Assembly: GCA_020854815.1 (NCBI GenBank)
Contig: JAHKLW010000002.1
Span: 1 to 41,293, forward strand
Direction of reading: 5' to 3'
Length of the DNA: 41,293 bases
DNA from: Methanofastidiosum sp.
GTDB lineage: Archaea; Methanobacteriota_B; Thermococci; Methanofastidiosales; Methanofastidiosaceae
Shown here: in pieces, positions 10,564-18,797 of the stretch
Layout: each line of letters begins with the position of its first letter
Numbering within the stretch: position 1 is the first letter of the stretch
Translations under genes and position numbers: made by a program
The notes under the pieces: model-generated
What the model was told of the DNA's origin: nothing
The model's database searches: none
The model's input: only the letters and a program-made list of their open reading frames with translations

Positions 10564-11487
10564 TTGTTTAAATTTAAAAAGTCTAGAAAAGGGCAAGATA
10601 TAATTGACAACATAATTGCTCTTGGAATATTTACTATCGCTTTTCTTTATGTTGTATATATTGCTGCAAATTCACTTAATCCTTACCTTGAAAAAACTGA
10701 ATATGTTGACGTTCAACTCACCGCAATTTCTTCTATTGAAAAAATAATGTCTGACCCTACATATGGTCTTGTTTCGAGAAATCACGTTCTATCTTATGAT
10801 AAAATGGTTGACTTTGTATCAAATGAAGATACATCAAGATACTCATTATGTCCTTTAGAATCGTCAACTAATAGTTACATCTCACTATTAAGAAAACTTG
10901 GATTATTAGATTACTCTAATAAAAAATCTGTTTATGACTTCCAGATTCTAATATCTTCCACACATACAGAAGTTAACACTATAGGAATAATGACTCAAAA
11001 AGATATTAGTGATCTAAATTATTCTTTACCTGCTGATTCTTCTCCTTCTGACACATATCCTCCGCATTTTAACACAGAAACTGTTTATCTTGGAATTAGA
11101 GCATATGAATTTTTAGTTATAGATAAAGATCAAGACGGAGAATATGACCATCTCTTTATTGATATAAATATGAACAAAGATTTTCAGGATGAAGTTACAA
11201 ATGAGATTTATGGGCGTGATGAAGATAATAATCCAAGATCCGGATTTATTAAAGGAGATACTTTCATACTTGATTCTAGAAGCTACATAGTGACAGACAT
11301 ATTTAAATCAGGACAAGGTGCTCAGTTTCTGAATATTGATGCAGCCGATATAGTTCTGGGCAGACATAGAAGTTATTCTGATATAGTTCTAGTTATATCT
11401 AGGCTTGTACTAGTTGAAGAATTTGGAAACTTATCTGAAAAGAGGCTGACTCTGATTATGTGGGAGGGAAGCAGGCTATGCTCATGA
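10564..11487 (+). CDS. Minor pilin-like protein, single N-terminal helix
   Basis: The 307-aa protein begins with MFKFKKSRKG followed by QDIIDNIIALG and a helix at about 14-35. RKG|QDIID resembles a type IV prepilin cleavage site (Gly at -1) with Asp instead of Glu at +5. The ectodomain carries a DKDQDGEYD calcium-type loop near residue 187 and one GDTFILDSRSYIVTDI beta module near 235. The start codon is TTG at 10564, with a GGAGGG site about 15 nt upstream, an unusually long spacing. It overlaps the next gene. Its role as a minor pilin or pseudopilin is inferred from architecture and neighbours. Confidence 0.8.
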   Translation: MFKFKKSRKGQDIIDNIIALGIFTIAFLYVVYIAANSLNPYLEKTEYVDVQLTAISSIEKIMSDPTYGLVSRNHVLSYDKMVDFVSNEDTSRYSLCPLESSTNSYISLLRKLGLLDYSNKKSVYDFQILISSTHTEVNTIGIMTQKDISDLNYSLPADSSPSDTYPPHFNTETVYLGIRAYEFLVIDKDQDGEYDHLFIDINMNKDFQDEVTNEIYGRDEDNNPRSGFIKGDTFILDSRSYIVTDIFKSGQGAQFLNIDAADIVLGRHRSYSDIVLVISRLVLVEEFGNLSEKRLTLIMWEGSRLCS

Positions 11488-12632
11488 ACAATAAATCTGT
11501 AATGAGGACATTTGAGGCCATAATCGCAGCAGTTATAATGATATTGGGCGTTTCATTCATTCTAAGTGATGCAGGAACAACATTTTCTTCCAATCCGTCT
11601 TGGGAAGTAATAAATGCTCGTAACTCTGCAGAAGACGTTCTTGTAATATTGGAAAAAGGCGTAATTAACAATCAAAGTGAAATTGGATATTATATCACAA
11701 ATAGAGAGTTCAATGCACTTGAGATGAAACTAAGATCTATTATTCCCACAGGTTATGCCTATAAATTTAATATTTTTGAGATTTCAAATATAGTCTATGT
11801 CAATACTCACGGAGAAGCTAGTAATGATTTGGATAATCCTGGATCTCTTACTAACGGTTATAGAGTAGGTACTCTAAGAAATAATAACAATATTTGGAAA
11901 TTCCATGAAACACAAACAGGGTGGCCTGGTGATTACACAATATACTTCCCAGACGGTGGCAGTGTAACTATATATGGTTTGTTAGTAGTTGATCTAATTG
12001 ATGAAATTCCAGGTTACGATAGCGTTTTTTTAAAACTTGAGAGAGGTAATCCTTCTGCACCTTTGGATTTTTCAACCTCAACGACAAAACTTTCAAGTAG
12101 AACTCCTCTAAAAGTAGGAGATCTAGTTTCCTTTTCATCATATTCTGGAGACGTGGAGTACGAATATACTTATCAAATATCAAATATAGCAAGAGATGGC
12201 AACTCTATATCATTTGCATTACTTGATGAAACAATGTATATTGATGTACTTGGAAATAATCAAAAAACAGTCAATATTTTTAATGATACTTTTAGATTCA
12301 CTCTTATTGATAGCGTTAGAGGAGATACCCTTGATATTGAGAAAAAAATCGGCGAGCCCAATCAATTTACTACTTATACTAGAGGCTTAAGACAAGGAGA
12401 TTGGGCCGTTTTCGGCGATTATTCTGGAAATATAAAAACTTTGTCTTATAAGGAGAATAATGGACATATAATCATTAATATTGTTCCGTATAAAAAGAAT
12501 ATTACAAATATTGAAAAACCTGGAGAAATGGATTCAATTATATCCGCCAAAAGAATCGTTTCTACAATGGATAGCAGCAGTAATGTGAGGACATATTACG
12601 TGTCTTTAATAATGGGGAGGCAAAAAATATGA
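11478..12632 (+). CDS. Minor pilin-like protein with repeated beta modules
   Basis: I place the start at ATG 11478 (384 aa), because GGAGGG at 11463-11468 is ideally spaced from it; ATG 11484, which overlaps the previous stop as ATGA, is also possible. The N-terminus MLMNNKSVMRTFEAIIAAV contains a helix at 12-30, with a Glu at its start as in type IV pilins. The rest is a beta-rich ectodomain with two GD-containing modules (VGDLVSFSSYSG near 210 and QGDWAVFGDYSG near 305) like those in the neighbouring 793-aa and 307-aa proteins. There is no C-terminal anchor. Start overlap with the upstream gene and ATGA overlap with the downstream one indicate translational coupling. Confidence 0.8.
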   Translation: MLMNNKSVMRTFEAIIAAVIMILGVSFILSDAGTTFSSNPSWEVINARNSAEDVLVILEKGVINNQSEIGYYITNREFNALEMKLRSIIPTGYAYKFNIFEISNIVYVNTHGEASNDLDNPGSLTNGYRVGTLRNNNNIWKFHETQTGWPGDYTIYFPDGGSVTIYGLLVVDLIDEIPGYDSVFLKLERGNPSAPLDFSTSTTKLSSRTPLKVGDLVSFSSYSGDVEYEYTYQISNIARDGNSISFALLDETMYIDVLGNNQKTVNIFNDTFRFTLIDSVRGDTLDIEKKIGEPNQFTTYTRGLRQGDWAVFGDYSGNIKTLSYKENNGHIIINIVPYKKNITNIEKPGEMDSIISAKRIVSTMDSSSNVRTYYVSLIMGRQKI

Positions 12633-15010
12633 ATAATAAATCCCAGTTTTTTATCTTTGCCGCAATTCTTGTAATAATATCCCTTTTAGCTATTCAGTAT
12701 TCACTTTTATCGTACAGGCAAGTATCTCAATCTGTAGAAGGCGTAAGATATTCCGATATACCCTTCATATCAAGCTATATCGAAAGTTCATTCAGAGATA
12801 CTTCTAAAAACGCCTTTGAAGAGATATATAGAACTGGAAAACTTTCTTCAATTCACAATGCATTTGCAGGCATATATTCTGCACACTATGCAATTGAAGA
12901 AAAAGAATTAAACTATTATCTGTCAAGGCTCGATGTTGGTATAGAAGTAACTAAATCAAGCAACATAACTTTTGATGATGATGTTTTATTTATTGGACCT
13001 TCTATATTCGAAGTTGGGAATTTCAATAGAAAAATATTAATTGATACAAGAAAAATTTCAGATTCTCCTAAAAGATATATGATGAGTTCAGACATAGGAG
13101 AATTTGAAGTTGCGCCGTTAAATAAATTATCTGAAGCTGCACCTTCAAATCCTTATGTTATCCATAGAAATGACAATACTATATTCAAGGAAGGTAATTA
13201 TTCCTCTGGCTCAAGAATTACCTATAACAATAGAGCATATACACTTGGGGAATATAGGGTTACATATGCGGGGATGAACAATATAGAAAACAGAGCCCCT
13301 TTTTTAGAAAACTATTCTTTTAATATTGGAAATAATTATGTGAACATATTAGATCAAAATGGGAATCAAATAACTATAGATGGCATTTCTATATTTTTTG
13401 AGGGCGATGTTTTCCTATTAGATAATTACCTAATCAAAATTACTGACATTAAATATATTTCAAATGGGCAAAGAGATGACTATGTCAAGTACACAATATT
13501 CAACATACAAATTTCTCTCCAGGAGACGGAGAGGAGAAGGCAATCATTTGACCCTAATGAAGCACCTGGATTAAGATACGGGCTAATAGATGTATTGGCA
13601 ATTAAAGAAAACGGAGTTAGAACTACTGAAATTCTAACAGGGGATACAGTTATTATTTCCTCTTCCATTCATAATGACCTTGAAAGCCCAATAACAGACA
13701 AAGATATTAATGGGTCAAAAAAATTGGGAAGTTCAATAAAGATGTGGGAAATAATAAATGTTTATTTGGTATTAGACGAAGGAACATTTGAATCTGAAGG
13801 TTCTAGATACAAAGTCAAAATAAACACACTAACTAAAAAGATAGAAGGAATTTATGAAATAAGTGGAACTTCTGAAATACTAATTGATATCCAGAGATGT
13901 CGTAGAGATTCATTAGGCAATCTAATATGTGTTTCTGCATATCCAATTGAAGAAGGATTTGAATTTGATTTAAGAGGGGAGCAGTATGTCGTTAGAAGTA
14001 TCTCTACTAATTTAGTTAGTTTTCTTAGAAGAAGTACCGACACTTTAGATGTAAAGACTGAGTTAATTGGAGAACAATATTATGGTGAATTTAAATTAAG
14101 TAGCAATACATACGAACTTCGTTTAGTTAAAGATATACTAGGGAATGTTGATCCATATCAAATAGTTCTTGAATCTCTTTTGGGAAATGATATTTCTTTA
14201 GAAATAGGGGATCCTGTAGTGATAAATAATTATGTTCTTGTATTGGATAGTGTCAATTACCTAAGCAAAGATGAAAAATGGCATGTTTACTTTAAATATT
14301 TCGACATGTCTTCTGAAATGAAACAATTCCCCATTGGAAAAACTAGACTTTTCTACGGGTGGAAGGATGGAGAGTATCAAGTAGTAAATAAATGGAAGTA
14401 CAGTTATAACGATACATCAGATAAAATAACAATAGAATCCAATAGCCCTTCTTTTTCGAAAGATACTAATGGTGCTTTAGTAACTGACGATGGATTACTT
14501 GCATGTTTCTCATCTATTAACAGTCAAAACTTCTTTGAATATGACCTTTATTATCCTCAACAAGGTCAGCTAGTTTGGCTTAGTGACACCAGAGCATTAT
14601 TTGAAGAAATAAACACATTTAATAAATATATAAAAATTAGAATAGATGAAAATAAAAACGGAATTATAGATGATAATGAAGGATATATCCATGTCAATGG
14701 TTCTGACAAAATTCTAGAAAAAGATATATTCTATTGCGGAGGGGTAGGATTCCAAGTAATATCTATAATTCCATATCATAAAGACGAACCCGGAAGAGTC
14801 TTACTCAAAAGAATTCCATATTACCAATATGTCCCGATATTAGAAAGGTCTGGAAGACCCAATATAGAGGAATTCACGACTTTTATATCTACTTATAAAT
14901 ACAATGTAAAAAGGCCCGGCGATTATCTAATTGTATTCACGTATTCATTTGAAATAGACGGAATCAAAAAAGAAACTAGTCAATATTATAACTTTAAAGT
15001 ATATCAATAG
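12629..15010 (+). CDS. Large pilin-like protein with EF-hand loop and beta modules
   Basis: The 793-aa protein starts with MNNKSQFFIFAAILVIISLL, a short basic leader and a helix at 6-28, followed by a long ectodomain without further membrane segments. At least four modules of the form G-D-x-hydrophobic...Y-x-V-x-x-I occur (near 255, 440, 530 and 700). Near residue 672 is a textbook EF-hand loop, DENKNGIIDDNE, with acidic or amide residues at 1, 3, 5, 9 and 12 and Gly at 6. There is no pilin-type Glu in the helix, which recalls the GspK type of minor pseudopilin. It is the last pilin-like gene, joined to the previous one by ATGA with a GGGGAGG site just upstream, and is followed by a promoter for the motor genes. 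Confidence 0.8.
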   Translation: MNNKSQFFIFAAILVIISLLAIQYSLLSYRQVSQSVEGVRYSDIPFISSYIESSFRDTSKNAFEEIYRTGKLSSIHNAFAGIYSAHYAIEEKELNYYLSRLDVGIEVTKSSNITFDDDVLFIGPSIFEVGNFNRKILIDTRKISDSPKRYMMSSDIGEFEVAPLNKLSEAAPSNPYVIHRNDNTIFKEGNYSSGSRITYNNRAYTLGEYRVTYAGMNNIENRAPFLENYSFNIGNNYVNILDQNGNQITIDGISIFFEGDVFLLDNYLIKITDIKYISNGQRDDYVKYTIFNIQISLQETERRRQSFDPNEAPGLRYGLIDVLAIKENGVRTTEILTGDTVIISSSIHNDLESPITDKDINGSKKLGSSIKMWEIINVYLVLDEGTFESEGSRYKVKINTLTKKIEGIYEISGTSEILIDIQRCRRDSLGNLICVSAYPIEEGFEFDLRGEQYVVRSISTNLVSFLRRSTDTLDVKTELIGEQYYGEFKLSSNTYELRLVKDILGNVDPYQIVLESLLGNDISLEIGDPVVINNYVLVLDSVNYLSKDEKWHVYFKYFDMSSEMKQFPIGKTRLFYGWKDGEYQVVNKWKYSYNDTSDKITIESNSPSFSKDTNGALVTDDGLLACFSSINSQNFFEYDLYYPQQGQLVWLSDTRALFEEINTFNKYIKIRIDENKNGIIDDNEGYIHVNGSDKILEKDIFYCGGVGFQVISIIPYHKDEPGRVLLKRIPYYQYVPILERSGRPNIEEFTTFISTYKYNVKRPGDYLIVFTYSFEIDGIKKETSQYYNFKVYQ

Positions 15011-15034
15011 TATAATTTGTATTTCAATACCGAT

Positions 15035-15049
15035 AAGTATTTATATGCA
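15035..15049 (+). promoter_or_regulatory. Internal promoter of the secretion ATPase gene
   Basis: AAGTATTTATATGCA is a good archaeal TATA box in the 70-bp gap before the ATPase gene. It predicts a transcript start near 15070, just upstream of or overlapping the AGAGGAATGAG Shine-Dalgarno. The motor genes may thus be expressed separately from the pilin-like genes. Confidence 0.55.
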
Positions 15050-15080
15050 TTAATAGAAACTAATAATAGAGGAATGAGTT

Positions 15081-16973
15081 ATGAGAAAAAAAGGAGCTCT
15101 CAAGTTAATGAAAAAACTCAAAGAATCTGATGTTTTTCTAGATAGTGAACCGAAATCTAGTTATGAGAAGCTCAAGAAAAAGAGTGAAGTTGATTTTTTA
15201 AAAAAAGAAGGTGTGTCCTTAGGTGAGAGAACATCACCTCCTCATCAATTCTCAAATGAAGTAAAAAAGGAGATATTAGAAGAAATACCTGAGACAATAA
15301 AAAGTGAAGTTACAGATCATGTTGCCAAAGAAGTTGCATCGACAGTTGGCAGTGCAACTTTTGTTATATCGGGCCCTGTAACAATAGAAGGGGGCAGACT
15401 TCCTTCGTTAGAAGAAGAAAAGAGAGTAATAATGAAGGATCAAGATATACTCATGATCCCTCAGAAATGGAAAACTCAAGATTACACTGGTTTTGATGAA
15501 AGATACCCATTAATTGAGCCGTATGCTTATGCAAGGATTAAATGGGATGAAAAAATTTCTAAACTAACTTATTTAATTGAAGAACCTGAACTTTCAGAAG
15601 CTGAAATAACTAGACTCCTTACTATCCAGGGAATAATTCAAGAAGAACTTGAAGTAGATTTCAAAAGTCTTCAAGAAAAGAGTGAGTTAGTAGACTATTT
15701 AGAAAATAAAACTCTGGAAGTTATCGATGAGTTAAATATTCAGTTATCTCCTGATGCGTTTGAAAAGATTATGTATTACTTAAGAAGGAATTATATAGGA
15801 CTTGGCTCCATAGAACCTTTTTTTCATGATCCCTTAATAGAAGATATAAGTTGTGATGGAACAGGCATTCCAATTTATGTTTATCATGCAAAATATGGAT
15901 CTCTTCCTTCGAATATATTATTCAAATCAGATGACGATGCAAACAGTATAATAATTAAGATGGCACAAAGATGTAATAGACATATTTCAGTTGCCGAACC
16001 TTTACTTGATGGAAGACTCCCGAACAACTCAAGAGTTCAAGCCACATTTGGTAGGGAAGTCACCCAGCATGGACCTACTTTTACCCTTAGAAGATTCAAA
16101 ACAGATCCAATGACGCCTGTGCAATTGATAAATTACAAATCCTGCCCACCAAGAATATTTGCATATATGTGGTTGGCACTTGAACATTCCTATACTGCTT
16201 CTACTATAATCTCCGGAGGAACTGCTACAGGGAAGACCTCAATGTTAAATGCCCTAGCTATCTTCTTGCCACCTGAAGCAAAAATAGTTACAATCGAAGA
16301 TACTCAAGAGTTAAATCTCCCGCAAGAACACTGGCTGCCTGCAGTTACGAGGTCTGGATATGGAGCCTCTACGACTGAAGGAAAGAAACAGGGAGAAGTT
16401 GATATGTTTGACTTACTTAGAGCTGCATTAAGACAAAGACCTGATTATTTGGTAGTTGGTGAAATTAGAGGGGCAGAGGCAAATGTAATGTTTACAGGTA
16501 TGGCCACAGGACATCCAGGGATGGGGACGATCCATGCAGATTCAATGGATGCTTTAGTTAATAGACTTATTACTAGGCCAATTAATCTTTCTCCAGCACT
16601 TCTCCAATCCTTAAACATCTGCTTCTTATTAACTCACGCTAAAATAGAAGGAAAAGCGATCAGAAGAGTTAAAGAAGTAATCGAAATAACAGGAATGGAT
16701 TTGAAAAAAGGAGAACCGATTTATCAGACTGTTTTTAAATGGGATCCAGGTTCTGATGAATTTATTTTCAATGCAAAAGAAAGTAACATAGTAAAAAGGA
16801 TAGCAATATCTAGGGGAATGTCTCAAGAAGAAGTATGGGAAGAAATTAACAGAAGATCTCTTGTCTTAGGCTGGATGGCCGAGAATAATATAGTTAACTT
16901 TAGAGATGTGAGCAATATAATAAAGGAATATATGAGAGATCCTGATGTAATTTTAAAAAAGATACAAAGTTGA
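15081..16973 (+). CDS. Type II/IV secretion (pilus assembly) ATPase, TadA/ArlI/PilB type
   Basis: This 630-aa hexameric motor ATPase would drive insertion of pilin-like subunits through the TadC partners encoded next. Walker A is GGTATGKTS at about 379-387, the Asp box IEDTQEL is at about 405-411, Walker B-like DYLVVGEIRG is at 455-464, and the His box GHPGMGTIHAD is at 477-487. The first ~120 residues are charged and variable, longer than in minimal family members, and residues ~130-340 form the N-terminal domain. An AGAGGAATGAG site precedes the ATG. The gene is followed after 4 nt by the first TadC-like gene. The family is secure; whether the machine is a pilus, a secreton or an adhesin-presenting structure cannot be told from sequence. 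Confidence 0.93.
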   Translation: MRKKGALKLMKKLKESDVFLDSEPKSSYEKLKKKSEVDFLKKEGVSLGERTSPPHQFSNEVKKEILEEIPETIKSEVTDHVAKEVASTVGSATFVISGPVTIEGGRLPSLEEEKRVIMKDQDILMIPQKWKTQDYTGFDERYPLIEPYAYARIKWDEKISKLTYLIEEPELSEAEITRLLTIQGIIQEELEVDFKSLQEKSELVDYLENKTLEVIDELNIQLSPDAFEKIMYYLRRNYIGLGSIEPFFHDPLIEDISCDGTGIPIYVYHAKYGSLPSNILFKSDDDANSIIIKMAQRCNRHISVAEPLLDGRLPNNSRVQATFGREVTQHGPTFTLRRFKTDPMTPVQLINYKSCPPRIFAYMWLALEHSYTASTIISGGTATGKTSMLNALAIFLPPEAKIVTIEDTQELNLPQEHWLPAVTRSGYGASTTEGKKQGEVDMFDLLRAALRQRPDYLVVGEIRGAEANVMFTGMATGHPGMGTIHADSMDALVNRLITRPINLSPALLQSLNICFLLTHAKIEGKAIRRVKEVIEITGMDLKKGEPIYQTVFKWDPGSDEFIFNAKESNIVKRIAISRGMSQEEVWEEINRRSLVLGWMAENNIVNFRDVSNIIKEYMRDPDVILKKIQS

Positions 16974-16977
16974 ACAC

Positions 16978-17952
16978 ATGTTAGGTAGAAATAAAGAAAA
17001 GGACCTAGCAGTCCAAGAGATTGAAAAATATCAAAAAAGAGGCTTCTTCATGAACTATGGGAAGATGGCCCATAAAAGATTTGGTTTTCTTGTAGACAAA
17101 AGATTAAAGAATTTTGAAGAACTTCATGCCCCCTTAAGAAAAGGAGATATACCTCTTAATCTTGGGGCTTATGTAAGTGCAATGATTCTTACTACTGTCA
17201 TTGCGGGCATTATGGCGTTATTGATATCAATAATTATTGTTCCTATCTTTTTAGGAGATTTTGTCAATAGCATTATCTCCCCAGACAAACCTGTTAATTT
17301 TACTTTTAATTTAATTTTAATTATTCTTATTTCGCTTTTAACTGCTGTTACAACTTTCTTAGTATTTTGGGCATATCCATCTTTTAAGGCAGGAGAAAGA
17401 TCTAGGAAGATTAATCTTGCTCTCACAAACGCTGTTAATACAATGGCAACTATAGCAGGAACTGGAGTACCTCCAACTGTCATTTTTTGGTCACTTGTCG
17501 AATTTAGGAGATATGGTGAAGTATCAAGAGAATCTGAAAAGATTTTAAATGACGTTGAAAACTTTGGGCTTGATTTAGTTCAGGCACTTCAGAGGGCCGC
17601 TAACAGATCTCCATCACCGATATTTAGTGAACTTTTATGGAAGATGATAGCAACCATTAGAACAGGCGGAAATCTTAGAGAATATCTATATCTTGAAGGG
17701 AATAGGTTAATGGAAGCCGAAAGAATGAAAACTGAAGCGGCTATAGAAACTATTGGTTTAATAGCAGAAACTTATGTAACTGCTTTAGTCGTAGGGCCGG
17801 TCTTCATAATAATCATGACAACTATTATGGGAATAATGGGAACTCCAATGTCACAGGTAAATTTAATTAATAATATTGTTGTATATTTTGGGCTGCCTAT
17901 AGGCTACGCTATATTCATAATTGCAGTCGATCAGGTGGCACCAAAGAGGTAG
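16978..17952 (+). CDS. TadC/ArlJ/GspF-type pilus platform protein 1
   Basis: The 324-aa membrane protein has a soluble N-terminal region, hydrophobic segments at about 60-92 and 105-130, a central helical cytoplasmic domain with the typical AATRTGGNLREYL-like stretch (IATIRTGGNLREYL near 225), and two C-terminal segments from about 262. This is the T2SS F-domain layout. It lies directly between the ATPase and a second protein of the same family. The two are expected to form the inner-membrane platform that the ATPase turns or pushes. Confidence 0.9.
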   Translation: MLGRNKEKDLAVQEIEKYQKRGFFMNYGKMAHKRFGFLVDKRLKNFEELHAPLRKGDIPLNLGAYVSAMILTTVIAGIMALLISIIIVPIFLGDFVNSIISPDKPVNFTFNLILIILISLLTAVTTFLVFWAYPSFKAGERSRKINLALTNAVNTMATIAGTGVPPTVIFWSLVEFRRYGEVSRESEKILNDVENFGLDLVQALQRAANRSPSPIFSELLWKMIATIRTGGNLREYLYLEGNRLMEAERMKTEAAIETIGLIAETYVTALVVGPVFIIIMTTIMGIMGTPMSQVNLINNIVVYFGLPIGYAIFIIAVDQVAPKR

Positions 17953-17966
17953 TATAGGGTGAAAAT

Positions 17967-18797
17967 TTGAGAAAGAAAAATTACAATCTCTATGTAATGG
18001 TTGGGAGCATAGCTGCAGGGATAATCATAGGATTACTCGGATTTTTCATTTTAGATTTAAGTGAGCTAGTTATTGCGGGAATAGCTATTGCTGTTGGGCC
18101 TTATCTTATTTTAAAAATGAGAGAACAAGCATGGATTACCGAAATTGAAGATCAATTTCCCGAATTCTTAAGGGCGCTGGCAGATTCTCAAGCTGCAGGA
18201 ATGACTTTACCACAGGCAATAAAAATGTCACAAGAAGATGATTATGGGAGACTTACAGACGAAATAAAAATCATGGCCTCAAAAATTTCATGGGGGATAC
18301 CATTTGATGAGGTGTTGACATCTTTTGCAGATAAGGTAAAAAGTGATAACATTCAAGGAACAGTATCTTTAATTGTTATAGCCCACCATGCGGGAGGGAA
18401 TATCATTAAAATCTTGGAGTCTGCAGCAGAAAGTGCAAGAATGATGAGAGGGCTTGCAAAGGAGCAGGCTTCTAAATTGGGCCAGTACACAGGTATTATC
18501 TATATTTCTTACCTAGTTTTTCTTTCGGTAGTTTTCTTACTTCAAACTCAGTTCGTTGAGGTATTCTCTGAAATTACACTTCCAACAGCAAAAGAAACAA
18601 TAAGCAAAGATGCATTTAAGACAACATTTCAAAACATGCTTATTATACATGGCGTTTTAGCAGGCCTTATGATTGGAAAGATGACAACAAACTCTTTGTT
18701 TTCGGGGATTAAACACAGTATAATACTTACTGCGATTGGGTATATAACATTTAGATTCATTATAGAGTCTGATATTCTCATTGGTTTTCTTGGATAG
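17967..18797 (+). CDS. TadC/GspF-type pilus platform protein 2
   Basis: The 276-aa protein has hydrophobic segments at about 9-50, a cytoplasmic helical domain (EFLRALADSQAAGMTLPQAI, then HHAGGNIIKILESAAESARM) and C-terminal segments near 170-195, 212-230 and 242-260. The T2SS F domain is clear. The start is TTG 17967 with AGGGTGA seven nucleotides upstream. Separate genes for two platform proteins recall bacterial tadB/tadC and some archaeal pilus loci, rather than the single long ArlJ of the archaellum. The last 20 bp overlap the convergent tgtA gene. Confidence 0.9.
   Translation: MRKKNYNLYVMVGSIAAGIIIGLLGFFILDLSELVIAGIAIAVGPYLILKMREQAWITEIEDQFPEFLRALADSQAAGMTLPQAIKMSQEDDYGRLTDEIKIMASKISWGIPFDEVLTSFADKVKSDNIQGTVSLIVIAHHAGGNIIKILESAAESARMMRGLAKEQASKLGQYTGIIYISYLVFLSVVFLLQTQFVEVFSEITLPTAKETISKDAFKTTFQNMLIIHGVLAGLMIGKMTTNSLFSGIKHSIILTAIGYITFRFIIESDILIGFLG

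Noticed and set aside
11460-11477. GTG start for the 384-aa pilin-like protein
   Set aside because: The codons include the Shine-Dalgarno GGAGGG itself, so translation should start after it, at 11478 or 11484.
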